Part shown: piece by piece, positions 26,101-38,100 of the stretch
Numbering within the stretch: the stretch's first letter is position 1
How the letters are laid out: each line of letters starts with the position of its first letter
Origin: Burhinus oedicnemus
Taxonomy: Eukaryota > Chordata > Aves > Charadriiformes > Burhinidae
DNA length: 64,000 nt
Reading direction: 5' to 3'
Assembly: GCA_008921705.1 (NCBI GenBank)
Contig: VFFE01007645.1
Span: 1,170,187 to 1,234,186, forward strand
Notes under the pieces: generated by a model
The model's database searches: none
The model's input: only the letters and a program-made list of their open reading frames with translations
Told to the model about the DNA's origin: nothing
Position numbers and translations under genes: made by a program

Positions 26101-29100
26101 AGGTAAGCTCTTGGTGCACCTTGTGTAAGGATGGGTGCCTGGCAGGTCTCACGTCACACTCTCAAAGCTCATCGCCCTTCATCCCCCGTCAGATAACTCT
26201 TTATCCCCCTCTAAGACAACACATCCTCACCACATCTCACCCAGCCAGGCAAAGGAGCCCAAGACCTCCCATGTGCCCACACCCCGACGCCAACACCCAC
26301 ACCAACCACCTTCTCATGCACGCACATTTTAGAAGCCAGAATTTCCCAGCTCTTAATCAATCACTCCTCTCTTAATGAGCACTTAGCATGCAAATTACCT
26401 TTCCTAAAGGCTATTTTGCAGAGAAGGGTTTCCTGCTGCCATCCAGTCTGCCTCTGCTGCCTTCCAGGAGCTCATAAAACAATTATTGTCCTGCTGCATT
26501 GTAGAGCCTCAGCTATGGATGCAAGCAGCTGATTAGATTGATTGCTTCCACAATACCCAATTAACCCACTCACTCTGCAAATGATTGACTTAATCAAAGG
26601 CAATTAGCGCTTCAATGGCTACATCAGACAGAAAGCCAGGATTTAGTAGATGATTGAGATAACACCTTACAGACATCTCCTTGGCCTTCTAAGGGAAAAC
26701 ATCATCATTAATGCTCAGCTCACAGAACTGGAAGTACCTGAAACCTTGGGTCGGTGGTTTTAGGTGGCACAGAAAACAGGCGCAGGAACACATACATTTC
26801 CCTTTACTGATAAAAGGAACAAAGCCACATTCTACTCCTAAGGGGAACTTGAAAAGCGTCGATGTTCCCCTTTTCCCCCTCTTCCTGCTCGTGCAGGACT
26901 GGGACCACCGACCAGTTGAACAGACCTCAACGACCAACTGTCACGAAGCGGTAACTTTTGTCCCTGTCAGCTCTAGACAGCCGATTCCCAAGTGATGGAC
27001 ATACAAGGTTGTCTCCCATTACCAGTCTTCCAAGCAAAGTCAAACGTGGTTTACAAAACCATCTTCAATATTGATGTCTTGCAAGGCATCTTCTCCCACA
27101 ACATAAAAAATCTGCCCAAAAAGACAAAATTTGGAGGCAGCATCATAGCTTTGCAGAAATATGGGTGTCAGTGTCCTCAGTGACTGTTTTTCCTCGGGAC
27201 AAATCACTCCAAACCAGCAGAGCCAAGACAAAGCCTCACCATGGGAAGGTCAAGGAGAGCAAGCCATGCCCCCTAAAATGGAGGACAGAGACCATTTTAG
27301 ATCATGTGTAGGACAACTTCAAGGTTGAAGCCAAGCATGGAAAACAAACTCTCCAGATCACTGCAAAAATAGGTTGTCATCTTGCTTCATCCTGAGCAAG
27401 AAAGCCTTTGAAATGGAAAAGGTCGTTTGTTCAGCTACCCAGCTGCTGGGATCGATATGTGAGACGGAGCCAAACACATCGTCTCTACAGAAAAACCATG
27501 GGGCTGAGCGTCACGACACACTGAGATCCTGAGGTTGACGGAAAGAAGACGAGGTCTGTCCCCGTACATAGGCATGTGGTATTTAAATGCAAGGTCGGTC
27601 CCTGGGTTTCCAGTCCCTTTTAATGTCATCGTGAATACACTTGCACTGCTGGCTCACAGCGGAAAATCCAAATTGCTTCTAAGCAAAGCCCCAATAATAA
27701 AGCCGAAATCCATTAAGCCTGTGATGTTTGCCACTATTTAAATCTGATTAAAATTGTACATGACACCACTAAGCCTAACAGCCAGAAAACACTCCCATCA
27801 GGTCTGATGTTTCCCCATGTAATCCAGACCCCCCTTCTTTCACCGGGTTGTCAGCTAAAAGGAGCTATAATAAGAGATCACGTACCTAATCCAGCTTCCT
27901 AAGCTGTTTTTAACTGGTTTCTTTAATCACATGTTATGATTCCGTACGGAGTAGCTCTCAGGTGACAAAGACATTAATACAGTCATTCACAGTCCCAGAA
28001 GGTACCTCCGATGGGATCACGTTGCCCCTTGCGCCAACCCAGTGCAGCAGAAAGGAGAGAGGCGAGGTGCCTCCGCGGAGCGTGGGGAACCGTCAGCGGG
28101 ATGAAAGGTGGGAAACGGAGACAGCAGGAGGTGACAACCTCTGGGCAAGTGGCTGCAAGGCAAGGCGGTGCAAAGGACACTCGCCAGAGAAAAAAGCTCC
28201 TTTTAAAAGAGTGAATCTTGATCTCCCAGTGAGCACTCGCCTCCCCTGAGAATGCTGCATGGGAACGAATATCAGGAGAAAATACCAAAACATACAATTC
28301 CCAAGTCTTCACCTGGCTGCTGCAGGTGTATCAGGTTTGGTGTCCACCACAGAGAACACAGCCACATCCTCCCTTTTATCAGTTTATCTTATAATTGACC
28401 ATCGATACAGCACAACTTCCATGGTAACCTAATTATTGAGCAAGTGTTTACGTATTAAAGATAAGACAATAGTTGGCTGCCGCCGCGCAAGTCGATTGTA
28501 TCTGCTGGGAGACATTAAAACCCTCTGCTACAGAAAATGTCTTTACTGGAAGTCTTGCGCTTGAGTTACTGAGAATTGAATGTGCAATCTAATTTTACTT
28601 GGAAATCAAACGCTTCCTCTTCGAGTGGCATCCCCACACCCCCACCTGGGAGCTGCTGGCTGCTCAGAGAAAAAATCCTGTTGCAGGTAAATAACCTTCA
28701 GGTTTTGATCTTTTGAAGCCAGTCTTTTATTATAAAAAGGCAGATGAAAGCTGGGAGGTTCCCAGTGCGATGCTCATCCCCTTTACCAGCACGGAACGCA
28801 CTCGAAGCCTGACCTAGCTGGAAAGCTGGGCGAGAAAACATTTAAGGACAGGCGCACGGTACTAAGTCATAATAATATCCATACAGCAGTGTGCTTCAGA
28901 AGCTGAATTTTGAGAGCCAAACCAGAAACCAGGATCCTCCCTGGGCAAGACACAAACACCCCAAAACATCCTCGCTGCAGCCAGTGCGAGTTACTCGTGC
29001 AAAAGCTGCACGGGGAGATGAAGGGCAGCTTTCTCGCTCGGCACCTGGAGGAACCGCTGCCACCGTCCCACACCCGTCACCCCCTGCCCAACGCTGCCCA

Positions 29101-32100
29101 CAGGCAGAGCTGGTCCTGCCTGCACCTCTGCCGGCCAAGGGAGAACCCACCTACAGCCTCCCATAGGACCACGACAACTTTTATACAGAGCACGAAGAGG
29201 TGAGACCCCCAAAAGACTTGGGGATGAGGAGCCTTCACGCCCTCAACGTGCCCCACAGATGGGCTACACCAACCTACGGGCTGCTGAGGCTTCAGCTCCA
29301 AACAACGGCAAAGCACCGGGAACCACCTGAAGGTCTGGATTTCATACAGGCATCTTGCAGAGCCTCAAACCGCAGCTATGGGATCAGGCAGAAATATCCT
29401 CCAAGCCCCAAAGGGTTTTAGGTGGGTTTCTTACCCACACCAATACACAAAATCTCCGCCGGGGCAGTTGCTCCCACAGATCAGTACAAGTCAGGATGAG
29501 ACGAATTTAATCCCCCAGCAGAGGAGCTCACCACCGACTTCAGACGGGTTTAGGACCCTCTTTCCAGGGCATCCCGGAATAAAGCATTCCCCCCACGTAG
29601 GCAGCATTGCCGTACAACCATAAATCACGGAAACCCGCTCCCGCACGCACATAATATTCCTCTTTGTTTGCTTTGAAGATAAATCCAAATGGCTTCGAGC
29701 ACATCTGCTGCAGTGCTAACGGCTCCTGATCGTCTGTCGTTGAGTGTTCAACACATTTACAGTCAAAGCTATTGCTTTACGCAGGGAAAGGAGAATTTTT
29801 TTAATTTAGGACTCGCTCGTTCCTTTCCTGGCTGCTGGTTTTAACAGCTGTCCCAGAAATCAGCTCGCGCAGGATGCTCGGGCAGCTGCGCTATTGAGGG
29901 AGGCGCATTCGACATTTGCACACCTTGGTTTTTCTAAAACCGTCATCCCCCCCGTCCCCTGGAGCAGCGCGATCCCACTTTACCAGCTCCTGCAACTGTA
30001 TAAATCACGGCTAAATTTTGTCCCAACAAATCATTGACCAAAACCCCCGTTGACTTTGCTATCCTAACATTTCTTCTTCCAGCCTCTGCAACGCGTGAAA
30101 GTTTGAAATTCACTCCCCGCTGGGCAGCCTCCTTGTCCTTCCGCTATTTTGGGGATCTGGTGTTGGTTGCTGACGTGCCACGTAACCGCGTCCCTCAAGG
30201 GCTGCCCTGGTGATGAACACGGAGCTGGCGCACGGAGGTAGCTCCTGCGCCTGCACCTCAACGGCAGCAATATTTTTAAAACCAGTCCTATTTAGCCAAC
30301 TGGGGAGGCTCCTCCCAGTCTGATTTCACTGTAAGCATCCAAGAGCCGGGGTGTGGACAACTCTGCTGCTGCAGACGTTGCTGCTGCATGGGAGGTTTCA
30401 AGGTGAAAACTCGGGCGAGCTCGCTATAGGGGGAAAACGCAGGTCTTGGTCAGAAAGAAGCACCAGCAAACGCTCGCGTTTCCCGGTTGAGGTTGGTCTA
30501 AGGCTCAACTACATCTCCGGCAAACTCCAGCAAAAGACATGGCCTCACTCTGGAAAAACGTCCTTTATCTGATGAGAGACAGAAACCGCCCGGCCCTGCG
30601 CAGGTCTCCAACGTAAAATGGATCTTTCTTTAACAGGAATTTAATTAAGCTAGGGCGAGTTGCCATGAAATCAGCCTTTTCCACGTACTTTGTTATTGTA
30701 TTGCTTCCTAGTCTCTGTCTTCCCGTTAGCAGAAGAAAGATGCACCAGCCTTTTGGTCCTGTGTCACTGCACAGGGAACACGAACGCGCACAATATAAAA
30801 ACACTGAGAAACACCAAGAGATCCGGGACACTGAGAACTGCCTTCATAAACCGTCAGAAATAGAAAGGGATGGTTCCCCTATTCTTTCCCTACATGTTTG
30901 TTATCAAAAAGATGGAGAACCAGCCTGATACATCTCCTTAGCTCTCCCCAATTAGTATAGATCCATTTATTGACTGCAAAAACCCAAGGTTACAGGAACC
31001 GGCAGCCTGAGCAATACCAAAATGCAGTATTTCAAGTTGGTTGACCCCAAACAGGGAAAGCTGAAGGACAGGAGTGACTCATACTAATTATAACTGGGGT
31101 GTTTCACGCACACATTGATCTTACAGCCGACACTCACCGGGCAGACTGACCCTCCCAGGGGCACCGGCAGCTCGGGGCATCTCCAGGGAGCATCCAGAGC
31201 ACCTTCCCAAACGCAGGCAGCGCACTCAGGCCGAGGGAAGCCGGGGGCGGGAGGGGCCCAGACCATCTCGCCCCTGAGAATCTGTGCGATCGGCAAATAC
31301 AACTGACCTCAAACTGACCGCAAACGAAACGCTTTTGATTTCAGTTGACAAAGGTAAATATTTCTGCTCAGGGTGACACAAAATGAAACAACATTTCAAA
31401 GGTGTGCTTTTCTGAGGGGGGGAAAAAAACCTAACCACACATTTTTGCACAAAGCGATTAGAAGGAGACAAAAAAGACCAAGCCCCAGCTATTTAAAACT
31501 CGGGGCCAGCCCTTTCCCCTCGCAGGCAGGCTCGCTCCCGTGCCACCCTGCCTCCCCTGCAACGAGCATCGCTGCTGCCTTGATTTTCGCCCAAGAGCTG
31601 CTGCTCCTTGGCTAATTATAGAAGCTTGGCTCAGAGCTACGCTGAAGGCAGCTCGACAGAACCAGCTGTTAAAATTACAGCTGGATCCTAAACTAGCTGT
31701 GAACATCCCGCTTTAGCTCGCGGGGGTGCTACCCCCTCCCCGGAGCTGGCTGCCAACGCCGGGCTTGGCCAACTGCTCCTCCTCCTCAACCGCTTCAGCT
31801 CGGACCCACAGGTCCTCGCCGGCAGTTTTTGGCTGCCTAGGTGTTTTTCTGCCGCAGGGGAGCTGAAGACATCAGTGCATTTCTCTTTGCTAGATGTTTT
31901 TCTTCCGACAGCGGCTATCTGTGAGATCCGCCACCACCCCATCGCTTCGTCGCTGCCATGTTCATGAATTCCCAGGAGAGCCCCACGGCAGTCGCTGGCC
32001 TCTCGCCACGGCACGGACAGGTAGAAAAAAAAAAATAAAAAGGCACCAAAGTTATCTCTAAAAGAAAAGCTTTTGCACTTGGGGGCTTTTCCTTTGTCTT

Positions 32101-35100
32101 CCGCTGGTGACTTTGCGCACCTTGCTTTCTCCTAAGCAAGGCTGGGGAAGGGTGCAGCATCTTCCTTGGATTTTAACGGAGGCGGCGTTTCTCTTTCGGG
32201 GGGGCTGCACTGAATCAGTGCTTCCCAACGCTGCTGGAAGGCGCTGGAAGGCTGCTCTGCTTCCTGGCCATATGATGTCCACCCTGCTGAAACATCAGCG
32301 CATCCTGGCACGGGAACGGTCCCTGTCACAGGCCTGCTCCCCTTCCGGAGAAAAAATACTAATCTGACAAACACCCTGCGATCTCCTCTTGCATCCTCCT
32401 CCCTAGTTTTGTTTGTTAAGCAGCTCTTCGATGTGCCTTGTCTTTACTGCGGCGAGGTCCCTGTTTGAGGTTTAAACCGTTTGTCTTGCAAAGCGGCTCC
32501 AGGGAGGGAGGGATGAGCGGGACCCAGTGCAGGCGCCTCTCCAGGAGCACCCGTTTTGTCCCCCGCCTTGCCGGGAGCCACGGCCGATGCTGCCAGGGTG
32601 GATGCTGGTAGTCTGGCTGGGGATTACATCTGCTGCCGGTTGCTTGAGCGGATTTTTTCAGATGGATCCCTTCCTTTCCGAGGCAATTTGGCTCAATATT
32701 TATTCACCCTGGAGACAGGCTGTTGCGTGAATTTTTACTCTGCTCTGGACGAGGCTGCGGAGAGCAGGAGAGGTGACCTGCACAGCATCACCCCCCCCCG
32801 TCTGCTTCCCGCGGGAGCCGTGTCAGGGCACGCCGAGGAAGAAGGAGTTGTTTGTTTTAAAGCCATGGCTACATTTCCCTCCAACCTCCAAGGAGAGGAT
32901 GGGGAAAGGTTTCTTGGAGCAAGTCCGGACAGGGAGTTGTGTAACGTTAAATGCAGCATTATACTGGAAAGACAAGAGAAGGTGGCTGAGCATCAGCAAA
33001 CGGCGTCCCGTCTGCTTCAGCTGAACATGCTTTTCCATAAGGTTTCCTCCTTCCTCCATTCCAATTTTTTCCAGAGCCTTTCGCCCCCCCCATTAGACAA
33101 AAATTCTGAGGGGAAAAAAAACAAAAAAAAAGAACCCCAGCCCATAGTCCCCCTTTTCGCACCCAAAATCCACGGCCCAAGCGCCGGCGGGTGGGTGCAG
33201 ACACCAGTCCTCGCACCCACCTGCCGGGGCATCGTGCCCTGCCCTGCTCCCAGGGCTGCAAACGCCGGCTCCGACGCGTGCCATGCGGCTGCGCCGGCGA
33301 GGACCGAGCCACGGGGGCTCGGACCCACCGAGGGAGGCACGCCGAGCAGCCGGTACCCAGGAGCACCGTCCCCACGGTAAGCGAGATGTCTAACAGCTCT
33401 CTGCAGCCATGGGAGAGCCCCTCCGGGGGTGCGGGGAGGCAGCACCCGGGGACCAGCGCCCGCCGAGCCTGGCTCCCAGCGTGACTCACGGCCCGGCCAG
33501 CGGCTGATGTCAGTGCCCGCAGAACAGAAGCCCTCTCTGTGGCCCCGGCAGCAGGAGAAGGAGGTTTCTGTGCCCAGTGGCTTGCTGGAGGGATGCTTGT
33601 GCTTTAACCCTGTTCTGACAACGGCACGCCAGCCTCCAGTAACCTTCATACTGGGTTGGGAGAACCGCAGGGTTTGCCGTTTCCATCCGAACACTCACGT
33701 ACCCCAGCTCTCGGCTAAACGCTCTTTGATCGGAACCTCTCCGGACCAGGGCTGCTTCTGTGCAGCACCCGATGCGATCTGCGCGTAATGCTCTTACGCA
33801 CCCTTGAAATGCAAAAACGCTCTTACGTTCCGCTGAAACGCAAACAGCCATGAAATCCATTGAAACACAAACAGCCATGAGGTTTGCGCCCTTTTTGGAG
33901 AGGGCTGGAGCCCCGCTGCCACTCCGCCTGTCCTCCCGCATCCCTCCCTGCCACGCTCCCCGCGGCTCCGACCACCGCGAGAGACACATCGGCGGAGCTC
34001 GGGCAGCACCAAGCTCGCGGCAGGCTGCAAAACTCAGCCGAGAAGCTCAATTCCCTGGTATGGTCCCCGCACGCTGCAGCCTGCGGTGCCAAATCCATTT
34101 TATGCTCTGGGACGCCGAGACAGGGCAGAGGTCCGTGCCACGGAGGTGCAGCATCCCTGGGCTCCTCCGTCAGACAGCAATCCAGCCGCCTCCTGAGGTC
34201 ATCCCCAGCTCCCCCAGGGGACAAACACAGACTGCGAGGGGGTGTCAGTGCCAAGAAGAGGAATTGCTCCTGGTTTCAGCTGGGGAGAGTGAAAACGCAG
34301 CCAGACTCCGGGACCGAGCAGTCAAGATCTTACAGACACGGGCAAGATGGAGCATTTGTAACGCAGTTTTGCTGAAATCCAGTAAGAGTCGAAGCTGCTG
34401 CTTTGGTTCAGCCAAATACCGGAACCGGCTGCTGGGAATTTACTGGAAACCGTGATGTAAGAGAAGGCACCAGTGATGCAATCCTAGCATGCACACCAAG
34501 CACCAGCACACACTGCAGGCAACTGGTGTCACGACTTCCTACCACAAAATGTCTCCTCTTTCACATCCAAATCCCTGCTTCGCAAAAGCCTACACGTATT
34601 TTCAACAAAATACTGGGCTCCCTTGATTTTTGCCGCTTTTTAGCCGCACTACTTATCTTTTTATTTCCATCTCTAGGCCTACGAGGGATCTGCTTACGGG
34701 GGTGGCACAGAGGAGCTGCGCCGGGGGTACCAAAAAGCACCTCACAGCGAGGGATGCTCTGCAGATCTCATGCCAGCCGCATCTTCCCGACACATGCCCC
34801 AGCCCTGCATCACAAAAACAAGGATTTCCCACCAAAGAGGGACAGCAGCAGAAAATGCCAGAGCTTCTCTCAGAGCCCAGCTCTAATACTTGAGTCTTTC
34901 AAGCACCAGAAGAGAATTTAATCCATTTTACAACTAGCATCAGATAACAGTGACATTAAAAAGCAGCCGGAGCAAAGCAGCAACTCCTCTTTGAGGCTAA
35001 TAAGTAGAAATAAATTAACTGATTTCTTTATATTGAAAATTCATCTTTATGGACTAAGATCAAGGCCTCCTTAAGCTTTTGACAGCTCTGTTTGCCCATC

Positions 35101-38100
35101 AGCCGCGTGTGCATTGAGGTTAAACAGAGACTTACAATCACAGAAACTCCTGAAAAATTCAGACCTTTGGATCGAGATGACAGATGTAGCCAGTGTTTTC
35201 AGAAGTTCAACTCAAAAAATGTCAGAAGAGCCAGTTATAATTAGGCTTTTCCTAAATTTCTATATATGGTGTAAATCAAGAGGCAAGTCACTGGCATCAT
35301 GGGAAATGTGCCAGCAAAAAAACAGAATGAGGGGAAAATAAACTCTTTATTTGTATGGTGCTATTCTCTTTACAGACACATTAATGCAGGCTGGGCTTTA
35401 AAGGTGACTTACAATTTTGGAGCATTATGTGGCTCTAAAACTTTTATTCTGGTATTCAGAGTAACTTAATGTTTATAAAGCGACATTTCAAATCTCACCG
35501 CTGTCACCAGAAATGCCTCCGCAGCCATCGCTAGGTTTTGGGGAAAGGCTTTGGGTCCAGCAATACAAACTACCGCAAGTGCTCCGCAGAGATTTCTCCA
35601 TCGCTTAAAACACCCAACAGGTAGCGGAGATTATAAACCGATTTTTCTTAACAAAGTGTTTACGGCCCAATTACAAACACTCCGAGCTGCTATTGCAAGG
35701 CCAGTCGCATGAGTCAGCGGATCTGCCCCGGCACCGAGCATTCCCGGGAGCTGCCCCGCGTTTGTCCCCCTGCCCCTGGGACAAAGGGCGGGCAGAGACA
35801 GCAGCTCCGCTCAGCCCGGCGCTGGCACCAAAGCCTATTTTTATCACGAGGAGATGTTGTAACCTCATAAGGGACTGGGGGAAGGGAGAGAAGGTGGAAG
35901 GAAGGGGGGGAAAAAAAAGAAAAAAAAAAGCGCTAAAGTATTTATACACCTTGTCAGGTCGTGTAAGAGAGGCGGCGCGTTGCCCCGCACCGTGGCCAGG
36001 TACACCCGCCCTCGCAGCGGCAGCCACACCGGTGTTCAAGCACAGCGTGGAAATGACGGCAGATTATTTCAGACCCACACCGAAGCCGACCAGCCGAACC
36101 CCGCGCCAGGCGGCGGGATGCTCCTGCACGCACCCGGCGAGGCACTGCTGCCACGGGCTGAGCCGCGCCGGCGACCCTGCTCTGCACCACCACGGCACGC
36201 ACCGGCGCCTGGTCAAAGCCCAGCGAGTTATTGCTGATAAGCCCAGAAACGGTCGCTTTTATTGCGTGGTTTCTCTTAGTGTTCTCGTGAGCTCGGTCTC
36301 CTGAGGAACCAAAGCGAGCACCATCCGTCCATCTCCCCCTCTGGCTTTTCAGCATCTGGGACAATTTCAGCCAGACGCAGCTCCCCGTAGCTGCTAAACG
36401 CTCCACCCTTTCTTGCTTATAAAGCAACGGGACAATTTACACGCTTAAAAGTCGGCCTCATCCCTGCTTTTTGCAGAACCACCCCTCTGGCGAGGCGCTG
36501 CCTCTTTGTTCTCCGAGGGGCCGGCATCCGCCTGCTCCGACCTTACGCTCAACCGCACTGCCATCCCGCTCCGCGGCCGTACGGCGCTTAGCACAGCGTC
36601 ACCTTGACCACCCGCAGATGTCCACCTGGGAAAAGGCAGGAGAACTTCCTTGGAGTTGGTGGAAATATAAACAGGAACATCAGCCAAGGACGTGGGTCGC
36701 ATTTGGGGAAAAAAGGGTGATGAAATAATCTTCACGCTGTATGAAAGAAGCTGAGATGACGGCTGGCTACCATCCTGACCACACGCGTTAGCTGGCTCGA
36801 ATCATCCCCGGTGCTAAAAGCAGCTCCTGATGTAGCTGATAACGCCTTTGCAAGAATAGAGTTTCGATTCGACTATTTTACTTCACGGGCTGGTCTCGCC
36901 AGCGGCCACAGGACGCTACAGGAGGCCCCTCCGACACTTCTCCCTGCTCGCAAGGGGACGGTTTCACACAACAGCTTTGTATCGCCCGTATCCAGTTGCT
37001 CCCGCAGTGGCATTGCAGGAGACGTCGCCAGGGCTTGCGTGAGGAAGGGCGTCTCCCTACCCACGGCGTGATGCTCCCACCACGGAGCAGGTCCGACGGG
37101 AGGGAGCAGTCGCCTGCATCAAGGGTTTTAGACAGCATAAACCAGCACAAGCATCGACGGAGTGATGCAAATTCACACCAGCTGAGGCAGAAATAGGGCA
37201 GGAAAGAAGAAAAAAAAAAAAAAACAAAAACCAACAACCCACCCTTGCCTCTCTCGCACCTCTCATGTGACCCCAAATCCGGCAACAACCTGCTGCCGCG
37301 ACCTTGATACCACTGCAGGGCCCCGAACCGAGACTTTGCAGATGTCTCTTTCCTTAAGCTTTTTCACCAGCACGAATTTCTGTTTTGCTTCGACTGCCCT
37401 TGCCCGCAAGGGAGCTGCAGCCGAGCCCGAGAAAGCCGTACTGCAGGGCAGTGATTTATTGGCACAGCCAAGCACGGGCACGTGGAAGGATGCTGGAGAA
37501 AACGCCTCTCCTCTGAGCAGCACGCTCGCTTTCGCTACCTTATCCCCCGCAGTTTGCAGCACGAACCTCGCGCTGACTGCGCAGAAGATGCCCCGTTCCC
37601 CCCAGCAAGGCCCCCGTCCTCCGCTCGTAGGGTCAGGGGATGCGATCCCCCACCAGACACGCAGCAGGCTCTGCCAGCCCCGAAGCACGGCGTTGAACTG
37701 GCGATCGCTCCGTGGGCTCTGTTAGGCTGCTCCGAAGAGCTGTAATACCAAATATATCAGGTGTAATTCTTAGTTTTCCTAAGGCAGCGAGCCGCCGCCC
37801 CCAAGGACAGCGATGGGAGACGGGCTTCCAGTCTTTCCCAAGACTGACCCTCCCAACACCGCAGCACCACCACATCTTTGATCCTGGCTGACGGGCACAT
37901 TCCATCCTCAGGACCGCATCCCATCAGAGCGGGCTGTAGCCCAGACAAACCGAACCATGTCCATGCCCAGCTCCCTGGGACACAGCCCTCCTTCCCCAGT
38001 AAAGCCCTCTCCCCTCCCCAGAGCCCCAGCTGTGCTGATAACTGGGAGGAGGGAGTGCTACTGGCCAGAGAAGAGGGGGTGTTTTTCTGAGAGACTAAAG

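Noticed and set aside
33017..33694. 225-codon open frame on the minus strand opposite the 32556-33380 frame
   Set aside because: GC-rich sequence with few stops in several frames at once. The protein is low-complexity and has no domain.
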